From Lachnospiraceae bacterium (lineage in GTDB: Bacteria > Bacillota > Clostridia > Lachnospirales > Lachnospiraceae), in NCBI GenBank assembly GCA_900753305.1, contig CAADYR010000145.1, positions 62,001-126,000 on the forward strand: a DNA stretch of 64,000 nucleotides. The letters are read 5' to 3'. Below, piece after piece: positions 50,146-59,077 of this stretch. Position 1 is the stretch's first letter. Every line of letters starts with the position of its first letter. The position numbers were made by a program, and so were the translations under genes. The notes under the pieces are model-generated. The model was not told where the DNA came from. It saw nothing but the letters and a program-made list of their open reading frames with translations, and ran no database searches.

Positions 50146-50403
50146 TCAGATAAGGTCAATATCCTCCAACATATTCTCAAATACTGCTGAAACAGCATCG
50201 AACTCTGTATCATCCTCTACCATACTGTACACACGTTCCTCTGCATCTGCCTCAGATATATCCTTGAGAATATATGCTTCGCCCTCTTCGTCTTCCTCTG
50301 CATCTGTTACCAGAATATAATTCACACCACCGATCGTGGTCTGTTCCAATACATAAAAATCAACAGCTTCTTCACCGTCCGGCACAAAGGTAATCTTCTC
50401 CAC
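50146..50403 (-). CDS. DUF1292 family protein (YrzB-like)
   Basis: A very acidic 85-residue protein with the DUF1292 pattern: ITFVPDGEEAVDFYVLEQTTIGG, the YILVTDAEEDEE core and a C-terminal FENM region. It is a small soluble protein of unknown function, called YrzB in B. subtilis, where its gene follows ruvX. Its start overlaps the last base of the ruvX stop, indicating coupled translation. Confidence 0.9.
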   Translation of the reverse strand: MEKITFVPDGEEAVDFYVLEQTTIGGVNYILVTDAEEDEEGEAYILKDISEADAEERVYSMVEDDTEFDAVSAVFENMLEDIDLI

Positions 50404-50837
50404 TATGCGTTCTCCTTATTCTTACGCAGGTCAAGAAATCCCTGCAAAATAAAAACTGCCGCTATTTGATCGACGTATTCCTTACGGTCTTCACGTCTGA
50501 TACCGGCTTCCATCATTGCTTTATCTGCTGCTACTGTTGTTAACCGCTCATCCCAGAGATGCACTGTCAGTCCCGTTCTGCGTTCAAGCATTTCTTTAAA
50601 GGCGAGCGTTTTTTCAACACGCTCACCTAAGGAATCATTCATATTCTTGGGATAGCCAAGCACGATTTCTTCTACCTCATACTCTACTATCAGTTCTTCG
50701 ATTCTTGCTAATGTCTGACGCAGTTTATTCTCTGACTTTCTACGTACGATCTCAATTCCCTGAGCAGTAATGAGCAGTGGGTCACTTATCGCTACACCAA
50801 CCGTCTTTGACCCAAAATCCAGTCCCATTATTCTCAT
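50403..50837 (-). CDS. ruvX: Holliday junction resolvase-like RuvX/YqgF
   Basis: The 144-residue RuvX/YqgF protein has the RNase H fold with the metal-binding acidic residues in IMGLDFGSKTVGVAI and the later VEEIVLGYPKNMN and HLWDERLTTVAA segments. E. coli YqgF is essential and acts in 16S rRNA 5'-end processing; a resolvase role is also proposed. The family start MRIMGLDFGSKTVG is directly at the ATG. It lies 81 bp after ireB. Confidence 0.95.
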   Translation of the reverse strand: MRIMGLDFGSKTVGVAISDPLLITAQGIEIVRRKSENKLRQTLARIEELIVEYEVEEIVLGYPKNMNDSLGERVEKTLAFKEMLERRTGLTVHLWDERLTTVAADKAMMEAGIRREDRKEYVDQIAAVFILQGFLDLRKNKENA

Positions 50838-50918
50838 TTAAATTCTCCTGTTAACCGCTTGTCCCCTTACCGCTCACCCTGTAAGCAGGTAAAAATCCAT
50901 GCATAATCTGCTTATTAT

Positions 50919-51191
50919 TTAATTCCAACCGGAATTTCTAATGTATGCCTTGAGCATTTCTTCTACAAGTTCATCACGCTCTACCTTCATAATCAAGGCT
51001 CTCGCATTCTTATGGCTGGTAATGTAAGTAGGATCCCCTGACATAATATAACCTACGATCTGATTGACCGGGTTATACCCCTTCTCTGTTAAAGCAGCAT
51101 ATACAGAAGCCAGCACATCCTTAACCGTAGAAGCTTCTTCCAACTCCTCCGGAACAATCTGAATATATTGTGTCTGTGTTAAATCCTCCAT
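50919..51191 (-). CDS. ireB: IreB family regulatory phosphoprotein
   Basis: The 90-residue protein matches IreB/DUF965 along its length (TVKDVLASVYAALTEKGYNP, VGYIMSGDPTYI, TSHKNARALI). In Enterococcus faecalis IreB is phosphorylated by the PASTA kinase IreK and controls cephalosporin resistance. The gene occupies the yrzL position before ruvX, as in B. subtilis. A Thr near residue 5-7 at the N-terminus is a candidate phosphosite. AAAGGAG precedes the ATG. Confidence 0.93.
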   Translation of the reverse strand: MEDLTQTQYIQIVPEELEEASTVKDVLASVYAALTEKGYNPVNQIVGYIMSGDPTYITSHKNARALIMKVERDELVEEMLKAYIRNSGWN

Positions 51192-51318
51192 CTGTCATGC
51201 TCCTTTCCATTACTGTACACTCAACAAACAAAACATGTAAATTTTCTGTGAACAGATACATATTTTCGAGAGGTATCAATGTCTGTATCATTTATCATAC
51301 TCTAATTTGTTTGAAAAT

Positions 51319-52674
51319 TCAATGAAAAGTTATCGTAGTTGTATCTAATATTAAAATTTCATCATTTATTGAATCTTTTATCATTCCGGTCACCAGTCTG
51401 TTGCGGCAGTCCTTATCTGATGCTAATGCAACCTTTACATACTCCCTGGTATGACCGATCCAGTATTCTCTGCCATCAATTTCCTTCTTTTCCTCCAGAA
51501 GTACTTCTTCCTGTCTGCCGATATAATAAGTGCGGAATTCTTTTGACTGTCTTTTCTCCATTTCAAGAAGTATATTACTGCGTCTGGTTTTGTCTTTCTC
51601 TGCAATCTGTCCCTCCATAATCGCAGCACGTGTTCCTTTACGCTTGGAAAACTTAAAAATGTGCATCTCATAGAAACAGATTACTTCCAGAAACCGTCGC
51701 GTTTCTTCAAATTCTTCTTCGCTCTCCTGTGGAAATCCGACAATCACATCCGTTGTAACAGCCGGATGTTCAAATGTCCTGCGCAGCAGTTCTACTCCCC
51801 GTCTGAATTCTTCCGGTGTATAATGACGATTCATTCTCTTTAGAGTCGCTTCGCTTCCACTCTGAAGAGAAAGATGGAAATGAGGGCACAAAGTCTTTAA
51901 TCTACCAATTCCCTGTGCAAACTCTTCTGTGATGAGTCTGGGTTCGAGAGAACCAAGCCGCAATCTGCTTACTCCCGGAATCGCATCTACTTCCTCCAAT
52001 AATTTCAGAAGATGCCGGTTCGTTTCCGCACCGTATATTGCCCTGCCCTTTTCTTCAAAATCAATTCCATAGGAACTGATATGAATTCCGGTAAGGACAA
52101 ATTCCTGATAACCGGCCTTTGCAAGTCCTGTGATCTCTTCCACAATATCTTCGCTCTTTCTGCTTCTGACTCTGCCTCTTGCAAAAGGAATCAGACAATA
52201 GGAACAAAACTGGTTGCATCCATCCTGAATCTTAATATAAGCTCTGGTGTGCTCCTGTGTTCCTGTCAGCTTCATCTCCTCATACTCATCTGTATGATTG
52301 ATGTCAATGACCGCATCTTCTTCTACCCCATTCATGTAATTCTCAAGGATTCTGACCAGATCTTTCTTTCTGTTATTACCGATCAGAAGATCAACGGCAT
52401 CATCAGCCTTTGCTCCCTCAGTGTCAGACTGCACATAACAGCCTACAGCCACGACAATTCCCTCCGGATTCGTCTTCTTTGCTTTATGAAGCATCTGTCT
52501 GCTCTTACGGTCTGCTATATTCGTAACAGTGCAGGTATTTACAATATAGATATCTGCTTTCTCTTCAAAAGGTACAATCTCATATCCTTTATCTTTCAAT
52601 GACTGCAGCATAACATCCATTTCATAAGAATTTACCTTACAGCCCAGGTTATGAAATGCAACTTTTTTCGTCAT
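51319..52674 (-). CDS. mtaB: tRNA t6A37 methylthiotransferase MtaB
   Basis: A 451-residue radical SAM methylthiotransferase with UPF0004 N-terminal domain (HNLGCKVNSYE, cysteines in TCTVTN and VGCYVQ), the radical SAM cluster CNQFCSYCLIPFARG and a C-terminal TRAM-type domain. MtaB converts t6A to ms2t6A at position 37 of tRNA. The ATG at 52674 behind GAGG is the family start; 32 extra codons upstream (to 52770) translate a hairpin leader that also occurs before the aldo/keto reductase. It is the first gene of the leftward run ending in trhP, with a 127-bp gap to ireB. Confidence 0.93.
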   Translation of the reverse strand: MTKKVAFHNLGCKVNSYEMDVMLQSLKDKGYEIVPFEEKADIYIVNTCTVTNIADRKSRQMLHKAKKTNPEGIVVAVGCYVQSDTEGAKADDAVDLLIGNNRKKDLVRILENYMNGVEEDAVIDINHTDEYEEMKLTGTQEHTRAYIKIQDGCNQFCSYCLIPFARGRVRSRKSEDIVEEITGLAKAGYQEFVLTGIHISSYGIDFEEKGRAIYGAETNRHLLKLLEEVDAIPGVSRLRLGSLEPRLITEEFAQGIGRLKTLCPHFHLSLQSGSEATLKRMNRHYTPEEFRRGVELLRRTFEHPAVTTDVIVGFPQESEEEFEETRRFLEVICFYEMHIFKFSKRKGTRAAIMEGQIAEKDKTRRSNILLEMEKRQSKEFRTYYIGRQEEVLLEEKKEIDGREYWIGHTREYVKVALASDKDCRNRLVTGMIKDSINDEILILDTTTITFH

Positions 52675-52713
52675 ATTAATCCTCATTTCTGCGCACGCTA
52701 TTTGCACATAACG

Positions 52714-52772
52714 AGTTTGTACCAAGTGCGCACAGGCACAAACTTCATGTGTGAAAAAATACACTTTCACAC
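52714..52772 (-). repeat. two-hairpin leader before mtaB
   Basis: Arms AGTTTGT (52714-52720) and ACAAACT (52738-52744) form one hairpin and GTGTGAAA (52749-52756) with TTTCACAC (52765-52772) another. The core words GGCACAAA and TTTCACACTG recur in the same order before the aldo/keto reductase at 9222-9260. Two unrelated genes therefore carry a related leader, suggesting a dispersed element. Confidence 0.5.
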
Positions 52773-52918
52773 TGGTTTCTTCGGTTCTGTTTTCCCATTT
52801 TATCTATGAGACGATAATATCTGTGCTCATTTTATACATTTACTGTCACAAGTAGCAATCTGTACACTTTTATTAGATATTTTCGTCATTTTTTATGACA
52901 ACTGATTGGCATCTCTGG

Positions 52919-52947
52919 TTGACTTTTCCTGTATTTCCCTTTATTAT
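52919..52947 (+). promoter_or_regulatory. promoter of the HPr-like gene
   Basis: TTGACT (52919-52924) and TATTAT (52942-52947) are 17 bp apart, about 65 bp before the ATG. With the mtaB leader this accounts for most of the 337-bp gene-free stretch 52675-53011. Confidence 0.6.
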
Positions 52948-53011
52948 TAAGTAAGAAGGTATGAGGTACGGTACATTGTATCGTTACCCAAATAACAAGG
53001 AGGTAGTCAGA

Positions 53012-53242
53012 ATGAAGACTGTTCAAATTTCTTTAAACTCAATTGACAAGGTTAAGTCCTTCGTTAATGATATTACAAAATTCGATTATGATTTCGACCT
53101 CGTATCAGGCAGATATGTCATTGATGCAAAATCCATTATGGGTATCTTTAGCTTAGACTTATCTAAACCGATCGATTTGAATATCCATGCTGAAGGCAAT
53201 GCTGATGAAGTTATGGAAGTTTTAAAGCCATACTTAATCTAG
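53012..53242 (+). CDS. HPr-like protein lacking the phospho-acceptor histidine
   Basis: The 76-residue protein aligns along HPr, with the regulatory Ser46 region intact as AKSIMGIFSLDLS. The active-site stretch is NSIDKVKSFV in place of the usual GLHARPA, so the catalytic His15 is missing and no sugar phosphotransfer is possible. It resembles Crh in that only the Ser site remains, though Crh keeps more of HPr. AAGGAGG lies 8 nt before the ATG; 17 upstream codons (to 52961) are not family-like. It is monocistronic and lies away from any PTS genes; a regulatory role is inferred. Confidence 0.82.
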   Translation: MKTVQISLNSIDKVKSFVNDITKFDYDFDLVSGRYVIDAKSIMGIFSLDLSKPIDLNIHAEGNADEVMEVLKPYLI

Positions 53243-53276
53243 TCAATATACTTAGCAAATGTACAAACAAGAAATT

Positions 53277-53308
53277 CACCATGTATGATGCGGAATCATT
53301 ACATGGTG
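53277..53308 (+). terminator. terminator after the HPr-like gene
   Basis: CACCATGTA (53277-53285) pairs with TACATGGTG (53300-53308), with an inner TGAT/ATCA pairing and a T-run directly after. Confidence 0.85.
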
Positions 53309-53337
53309 TTTTTGTATATATATGATACTAAGGGTAT

Positions 53338-53384
53338 AAACCATAAAAACACGATGTGCTCGCACAAAAGTGTTTTCATGGTTT
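53338..53384 (-). terminator. long hairpin after thiI
   Basis: A 15-bp stem with one mismatch (53338-53352 with 53370-53384) encloses a smaller TGTGC/GCACA hairpin. It starts 11 bp after the thiI stop; the T-run on the minus strand is weak. Confidence 0.6.
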
Positions 53385-53395
53385 CATATACCTCT

Positions 53396-54583
53396 CTACT
53401 CATTCCAACTAACTGTGATCACTTCATCTGTATCCAGTGCAGTCTGCACTAATGCATCAATACCCTCATCAAGATTCTTCTCATGTGCTCTGATCACCTT
53501 CAGATTAGGCTTCGTTACAGGATGTTTTGCCACAAAGATCGTACAACAGTCTTCAAAAGGCAGAATGGAAGTTTCATAAGTATTGATCTTCTCAGATACT
53601 TCTACAATCTCCTGTTTATCAAAGCCGATCAACGGTCTGTATACAGGAATGGTACACACATCATTGGTCGCCATCAGTGACTGCATGGTCTGTGAAGCTA
53701 CCTGACCTATACTTTCACCTGTGATCAGTCCCAGACAATCATTTTCCTTAGCAATATGCTCTGCAATACGCATCATGTATCTTCTCATTATGATTGTCAG
53801 TTCATCATGAGGACACTTCTCATAGATATATAACTGGATATCTGTAAAATTGATAACATGCAGATTGATCGGTCCACTGTAACGTGATACGAGTTTTGCC
53901 AGATCTACTACTTTCTGTTTTGCACGTTCACTGGTATATGGCGGTGCATGGAAATAAACCGCATCTATCTTCACGCCACGCTTGGATATCATATAACCTG
54001 CTACAGGAGAATCAATGCCTCCTGACAGAAGAAGCATACCCTTTCCATTCGTGCCGATCGGCATACCGCCGGGACCCGGAATCACGACTGAATAGATGTA
54101 GATTTTCTCACGAACTTCTACATGGAGCATCACATCAGGTTTATGCACATCTACACGTATCTCCGGAAAAGCCTTCAAAATAGCCTCTCCCAAATCACAG
54201 TTGATCTCCATGGAGCATTTGGGATAATTCTTTCTGGCGCGTCTCGCCTCTACCTTAAATGTAATATTCTTATCAGGATATACGGAATCCATATAAGCTA
54301 CTACATCCTCACACAATTTCTCAAATCCTTCATCTTCTACATGAACGACCGGACAAATTGCAGAGATACCGAATACTGTCTTTAAATTATCTACTGTTTC
54401 ATCAAAATCAAAATCTGTCAATGCATTTACATAGATTCTGCCCTGTGTTTTAGTTACTTCAAATTCACCTTCACAACGGGTCAGTGCATATCTGATCTGA
54501 TCACAAAGCCTATCTTCAAAGATATATCTGTTCTTACCCTTTACGCCAATCTCAGCGTACTTTATCAAAAATGATTTATACAT
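53396..54583 (-). CDS. thiI: tRNA 4-thiouridine synthetase ThiI
   Basis: The 395-residue ThiI adds sulfur to U8 of tRNA. It has a ferredoxin-like/THUMP N-terminal region (KTQGRIYVNAL... about 20-165) and a PP-loop ATPase domain with LLSGGIDSPVAGYM near residue 183. It lacks the C-terminal rhodanese domain of E. coli ThiI, which is normal in Firmicutes that use a dedicated cysteine desulfurase. That partner is the next gene upstream (17-bp gap). GAAAGG lies 8 nt before the ATG. Confidence 0.95.
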   Translation of the reverse strand: MYKSFLIKYAEIGVKGKNRYIFEDRLCDQIRYALTRCEGEFEVTKTQGRIYVNALTDFDFDETVDNLKTVFGISAICPVVHVEDEGFEKLCEDVVAYMDSVYPDKNITFKVEARRARKNYPKCSMEINCDLGEAILKAFPEIRVDVHKPDVMLHVEVREKIYIYSVVIPGPGGMPIGTNGKGMLLLSGGIDSPVAGYMISKRGVKIDAVYFHAPPYTSERAKQKVVDLAKLVSRYSGPINLHVINFTDIQLYIYEKCPHDELTIIMRRYMMRIAEHIAKENDCLGLITGESIGQVASQTMQSLMATNDVCTIPVYRPLIGFDKQEIVEVSEKINTYETSILPFEDCCTIFVAKHPVTKPNLKVIRAHEKNLDEGIDALVQTALDTDEVITVSWNE

Positions 54584-54600
54584 ATTTTATTCCTTTCATA

Positions 54601-55755
54601 CTAATGCCTGGTGTAACGACGAAGCATAGGTATCATATCATACATTTGCTGTAATGTATAGTCAATTTCCTCCTGAGTTGTAAAGACACTGAAGCTGAAA
54701 CGCAGTGTGGAATCCAGATATCTCTTCTCCACTCCTATTGCCTGTAATGTAGAGGAAGTTGTTGCCTTATGTGCGGAACAGGCACTTCCTGCTGATACGC
54801 AGATACCTCTGTTCTCCAGTGAATGTAACAATACTTCACTACGGATTCCTCCAATGGATACACTGACTACATGTGGTGCACTGTCTTTTCCTGTCAGACC
54901 ATTGATCCTGACATCCTCTATACCTGTCACGCCCTGGATAAAACGTTCCTTTAGCGCATAAAGTCTTTCATTTTCTGCCTCAAGATTCTGGTAAATCTTC
55001 TCAACTGCCAATGCCATTCCTGCAATTCCCGGTACATTCTCCGTTCCTGAACGCATACCTTTTTGCTGTCCACCACCATATATGATCGGTCTTACCTTTA
55101 CTCTCTCGTTCATATAAAGGAACCCAACACCCTTCGGACCATGAATTTTATGTGCACTGACGGAGAGCAGGTCAATATTCATCTTCTTAGGAAGAATCCT
55201 GAATTTACCAAATCCCTGCACTGCATCCACATGAAATACTGTATTTGGATTCATTCTCTTGATCAATGCGCCTGCTTCTGCTATCGGCTGCAATGATCCG
55301 ATCTCATTGTTTGTATGCATAATAGATACTAATATCGTATCTCTTCTCATGGCGCGTTCCAGATCACACAATCTGATCACGCCGTTTGAATCCACCGGCA
55401 GATAAGTCACTTCAAAACCCTGCTCCTGCAGATATGCACAAGTCTGCAGAATTGCCGGATGTTCGATCTGTGTCGTAATAATATGTCTGCCCGCACGACA
55501 ATTGGCAAATGCTGTACCGATAAGAGCAATATTATCTGATTCTGTTCCGCCTGAGGTAAACAGGATTTCCTTTTCCTGTACCTTAAGACATCTCGCTATT
55601 GTTTCACGTGCATAGCGAAGATATTTCTCACTCTCTACGCCCTTAAAATGCATGCTGGATGGATTGCCGTAATCTTCACACATAATCTTGGTCATAAGAG
55701 CCGCTACCTCCGGCAGACACCTTGTGGTAGCAGAATTGTCTAAATATACTTCCAT
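54601..55755 (-). CDS. cysteine desulfurase (NifS/IscS family)
   Basis: The 384-residue PLP enzyme carries the Lys-PLP motif SVSAHKIHGPKGVG, the N-terminal YLDNSATT, the HVDAVQGFGK region and the catalytic Cys in SAGSACSAHKATTSS. It takes sulfur from cysteine and hands it to ThiI, as NifZ does in B. subtilis; the gene pair is conserved in many Firmicutes. Whether it also serves Fe-S assembly is not decided. It starts the operon with no IscU or SufU gene nearby. Confidence 0.93.
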   Translation of the reverse strand: MEVYLDNSATTRCLPEVAALMTKIMCEDYGNPSSMHFKGVESEKYLRYARETIARCLKVQEKEILFTSGGTESDNIALIGTAFANCRAGRHIITTQIEHPAILQTCAYLQEQGFEVTYLPVDSNGVIRLCDLERAMRRDTILVSIMHTNNEIGSLQPIAEAGALIKRMNPNTVFHVDAVQGFGKFRILPKKMNIDLLSVSAHKIHGPKGVGFLYMNERVKVRPIIYGGGQQKGMRSGTENVPGIAGMALAVEKIYQNLEAENERLYALKERFIQGVTGIEDVRINGLTGKDSAPHVVSVSIGGIRSEVLLHSLENRGICVSAGSACSAHKATTSSTLQAIGVEKRYLDSTLRFSFSVFTTQEEIDYTLQQMYDMIPMLRRYTRH

Positions 55756-55893
55756 GTCAACCTCCGTTCTGAACCGTAGTCCTTACAATTCAGAAGTATC
55801 TTATTATTATATGATATTCAAACTCATGTTTTTTGTGTCCTATGTAACACTTTATCTTAGCACGAAATAAGGGGTTTGAAAAGAATAGAATCT

Positions 55894-56202
55894 TTATTCC
55901 CGCCGATACTCCAATATCTCTTCCAGCTTCTTGCGGGGTCTCTGTGCCGGTGTTTCATCAGGGTATCCTACTGCAACTGCACTGATGATCTGGTCTGCAG
56001 TATCAAGGTAAGCCTCCAGTTCCGGATATGCAAAGCAGGTATTGGCAATCCACAAAGTACCAAGTCCCAGCTCCTGTGCCTGTAATAACATATTCTGAAT
56101 AGATGCCCCGATAGACAGTGCATCGCACTGTTCTACAATACGTCCGTCTTCTTGGATCGGAATAAATGGAGATCTTCCGTTGTAAATTGCATTCCCGTTC
56201 AT
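55894..56202 (-). pseudogene. nitroreductase family protein, N-terminal half missing
   Basis: The frame encodes 102 residues matching the C-terminal half of an FMN nitroreductase: SIGASIQNMLLQAQELGLGTLWI, the IANTCFAYPELEAYL segment and VAVGYPDETPAQRP. The N-terminal SxRxY/FMN-binding part is absent. A few in-frame upstream residues (RIG) are compatible with the old protein, then the galE terminator region starts. An ATG at 56202 with AGAAAGG 13 nt upstream could still give a short protein, but it would lack most of the cofactor site. A remnant is the likeliest reading. Confidence 0.7.
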
Positions 56203-56273
56203 ACCGATCCTGATTCCTTTCTGTGTCTTTTTCTTCTAACGGTTTTTCTATAAAAGTATATTAACTTCAAAAA

Positions 56274-56302
56274 ACCCCACCGGCATACATTGCCAGTGGG
56301 GT
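56274..56302 (-). terminator. terminator after galE
   Basis: A 12-bp stem with one mismatch (56274-56285 with 56291-56302) lies 15 bp after the galE stop and is followed on the minus strand by TTTTTT. Confidence 0.9.
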
Positions 56303-56316
56303 ATATACATATCTGA

Positions 56317-57333
56317 TCAATCATCATATCCGTTAGGATTCTGTGACTGCCATCTCCAGCTATCTTCGCACATTTCCTTAATTCCATACTGTGCTTTCCA
56401 GCCAAGTTCTCTCTCAGCCTTGGATGCATCGGAATAGCAGGTTGCGATATCGCCTGCACGTCTTGGCTTGATCTCATAAGGAATCTTAATACCAGTTGCA
56501 GCTTCAAAGTTCTTTACAATATCAAGTACACTGTATCCTACACCTGTACCAAGATTGTAAATGCACAGACCAGCCTTCTCCTGGATCTTCTTGAGTGCCT
56601 TTACATGTCCAACAGCCAGATCCACTACATGGATATAATCTCTGACACCAGTTCCATCAGGAGTATCATAATCATTACCAAATACACCGAGCTGTTTCAG
56701 TTTGCCTACAGCTACCTGTGTGATATAAGGCATCAGATTGTTAGGTACGCCATTCGGGTTCTCACCGATCAGACCACTCTTATGTGCTCCAATTGGATTG
56801 AAGTAACGAAGAAGGATAACATTCCATTCCGGATCTGCTTTCTGCATGTCCATCAGAATCTGCTCCAGCATGGATTTCGTCCAGCCATAAGGGTTTGTAC
56901 ACTGTCCTTTAGGGCATTCTTCTGTAATAGGAATGAAAGCAGGATCACCATATACTGTAGCAGATGATGAGAAAATAATGTTCTTGCAATTATGCTTTCT
57001 CATTACGTCAACTAATGTTAAAGTACCTGCGATATTATTATTATAATATTCCCAAGGCTTCACAACAGATTCACCTACTGCCTTAAGACCTGCAAAATGG
57101 ATACAGGAATCAATCTTTTCCTTACTGAATATTTCTTCAAGCGCATCTCTGTCAAGGATATCAGCCTTATAAAAAGTCACTGGCTTACCTGTGATTTTCT
57201 CTACTCTCTGTAATGATTTCTCACTTGCATTGGAGAGGTTATCTAATACAACTACATCATAGCCTGCATTCTGTAATTCAACTACTGTATGGCTGCCGAT
57301 AAATCCGGCACCGCCTGTAACTAATATTGCCAT
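56317..57333 (-). CDS. galE: UDP-glucose 4-epimerase
   Basis: A 338-residue short-chain dehydrogenase-type epimerase with the NAD motif VTGGAGFIGSHT, the catalytic YxxxK in NPYGWTKSM, and the extended-SDR RYFNPIGAH motif. It interconverts UDP-glucose and UDP-galactose for galactose use and glycan synthesis. Length is standard. It is monocistronic, with its own terminator, and lies next to sporulation genes in the opposite direction. No galK or galT is in the window. Confidence 0.96.
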   Translation of the reverse strand: MAILVTGGAGFIGSHTVVELQNAGYDVVVLDNLSNASEKSLQRVEKITGKPVTFYKADILDRDALEEIFSKEKIDSCIHFAGLKAVGESVVKPWEYYNNNIAGTLTLVDVMRKHNCKNIIFSSSATVYGDPAFIPITEECPKGQCTNPYGWTKSMLEQILMDMQKADPEWNVILLRYFNPIGAHKSGLIGENPNGVPNNLMPYITQVAVGKLKQLGVFGNDYDTPDGTGVRDYIHVVDLAVGHVKALKKIQEKAGLCIYNLGTGVGYSVLDIVKNFEAATGIKIPYEIKPRRAGDIATCYSDASKAERELGWKAQYGIKEMCEDSWRWQSQNPNGYDD

Positions 57334-57498
57334 AATCTACCTCTTTTCCGCGTCACTATGTACGCATCATAATTTAGTGCGTTAAATTATTATCATTATT
57401 TGTTTCTACTATATCCTTTTTATTTCTAAAAAGCAATAGCATATTCATCTCTTTTTCACCCATTATGAACCATGTTTTTTCCATTGACATGTAAAATT

Positions 57499-57527
57499 CA
57501 CATATTTTTTGTACCAGTCATACAATA
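57499..57527 (+). promoter_or_regulatory. sigma-K-like promoter of the dipicolinate operon
   Basis: CACA (57499-57502) and CATACAATA (57519-57527) are 16 bp apart and match the Bacillus sigma-K consensus mACm-N16-CATAnnnTA at every defined position. The start would lie near 57535, 30 bp before dpaA. In B. subtilis spoVF is a mother-cell sigma-K operon. Confidence 0.75.
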
Positions 57528-57565
57528 ACATTAAATGCATCTGAGCACATCTAAAGGAGGTCCAC

Positions 57566-58462
57566 ATGCCCGCAACTGACTTTACCATTCTAGGCGGTGA
57601 TAAACGTATCGCCTATATCGCACCAGTGCTGGCCGCCAGAGGCTATCGCATCACCTGTTTCCATACCTCCTCCATTCCTTTGGAAAATAACCCTGCGATC
57701 TGCCATGTTTCTTCTATAAAAAAGGCATTGGAAAATACTTCTGTCATCATTGCAGGTATTCCATTTGCACAAAATGACCTACTCTACTGTGAGCAGGAAT
57801 CTGCACCTGTTCATATTTCCCAGTTACAGCGTTATCTGCGAAAGCACCATAAACTGTTTGGCGGCGTGATTCCTGATGGCTTTCGCAAAACCTGCGAAGA
57901 ACGTGGAATTGCCTGCTATGATTTTATGAGTGATGAACCTCTGGCACTTTCCAACGCCGTATCTACTGCTGAAGGAGCTATTCTGGAAGCCCTGAGAAAC
58001 AAAGGAACCACCCTCCATCACAGTGATGTTCTGATACTTGGCTATGGCAGATGTGGCAGGATTCTCACAGACAAACTGCTGGGTCTGTCTGCCAAAGTCA
58101 CAGTATGCAGTTCAGACCACAGCGAACTGGCTCTGGCACTGGCTCTCGGTGCCGACTCACTGCCGCTTGCAGAACTGGCATCCCATATCGGCAAATATGA
58201 ATATATCTTTAACACCATACCTGCCTGTGTACTTGACAGAAAATGTCTGGAACAGATTACTCCTTCATCACTTGTGATCGATATCGCGTCCAACCGCAGC
58301 GGTTCTGATTATACAGCCGCCAGAGAACTTGGCACCCCGATCCTGTTCTGTCCTGGTCTGCCCGGTAAATATGCTCCTCAAAGCAGTGCAAAACACCTTA
58401 CTGATTACATTCTAAATTACTGTGACCTGCCTGTCCCTCAGGTAATTTCAAAATCCATCTAA
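57566..58462 (+). CDS. dpaA: dipicolinate synthase subunit A
   Basis: The 298-residue protein has an N-terminal domain with the family pattern FTILGGDKRIAYIAPVLAARGY and a Rossmann domain carrying LILGYGRCGRILTDKL. DpaA and DpaB form the mother-cell enzyme that makes dipicolinic acid from the lysine pathway for the spore core. AAAGGAGG lies 5 nt before the ATG. It is followed by dpaB with 13 bp between them. Its presence is strong evidence for endospore formation. Confidence 0.96.
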   Translation: MPATDFTILGGDKRIAYIAPVLAARGYRITCFHTSSIPLENNPAICHVSSIKKALENTSVIIAGIPFAQNDLLYCEQESAPVHISQLQRYLRKHHKLFGGVIPDGFRKTCEERGIACYDFMSDEPLALSNAVSTAEGAILEALRNKGTTLHHSDVLILGYGRCGRILTDKLLGLSAKVTVCSSDHSELALALALGADSLPLAELASHIGKYEYIFNTIPACVLDRKCLEQITPSSLVIDIASNRSGSDYTAARELGTPILFCPGLPGKYAPQSSAKHLTDYILNYCDLPVPQVISKSI

Positions 58463-58475
58463 TAAGGAGAATTAT

Positions 58476-59075
58476 ATGAAACTGGAAAATAAGAAAATCG
58501 GTATTGCCTTTACCGGCTCCTTTTGCACTTTTGAAAAAGCATTCACAGAGTTGAGAAAACTTAAAAAAGCCGGCGCAGACCTGTATCCGATCATGTCACC
58601 TGCATCCTCGACGATCACAAGCCGTTTCGGTACCCCGGATGAATACAGTGAACAGATCAGACAAATCACCGGGCACGATATTATCCATAAAATTGAAGAA
58701 GCCGAACCAATCGGACCCAAATCCTGTCTGGATGCCCTGGTCATTCTCCCCTGCACTGGCAATACTGCTGCCAAACTGGCAAACGGCATCACAGATACAG
58801 CCGTTCTCATGGCAGCCAAGGCACATCTGCGCACCAATAAGCCTCTGGTCATCGCGATTTCTACCAATGACGGACTTGGTATGAATCTGAAAAATATCGG
58901 TCTTTTATGTAATAGCAAGAACATATACTTCGTTCCCTTTGGGCAGGATAATTATGAGAAAAAGCCAAATTCTCTGGTGGCTCATATGGAACTGCTGCTT
59001 CCCACCCTGGAACTGGCTCTGGAGCATAAACAATATCAACCTATTCTATTAGACCATATAAGAGAGAAGGCATAA
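58476..59075 (+). CDS. dpaB: dipicolinate synthase subunit B
   Basis: A 199-residue flavoprotein-fold protein with the start KKIGIAFTGSFCTFEK, the PIMSPASSTI phosphate-binding loop and the CTGNTAAKLANGITDT motif, as in SpoVFB. It is the second subunit of dipicolinate synthase. AAGGAG lies before the ATG. The asparagine synthetase gene begins two bases after its stop, so the three genes are one transcript. Confidence 0.95.
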   Translation: MKLENKKIGIAFTGSFCTFEKAFTELRKLKKAGADLYPIMSPASSTITSRFGTPDEYSEQIRQITGHDIIHKIEEAEPIGPKSCLDALVILPCTGNTAAKLANGITDTAVLMAAKAHLRTNKPLVIAISTNDGLGMNLKNIGLLCNSKNIYFVPFGQDNYEKKPNSLVAHMELLLPTLELALEHKQYQPILLDHIREKA

Positions 59076-59077
59076 CA

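Noticed and set aside
52675..52770. N-terminal extension of MtaB
   Set aside because: The extra 32 codons translate a hairpin leader and precede a GAGG-supported ATG at the family start.
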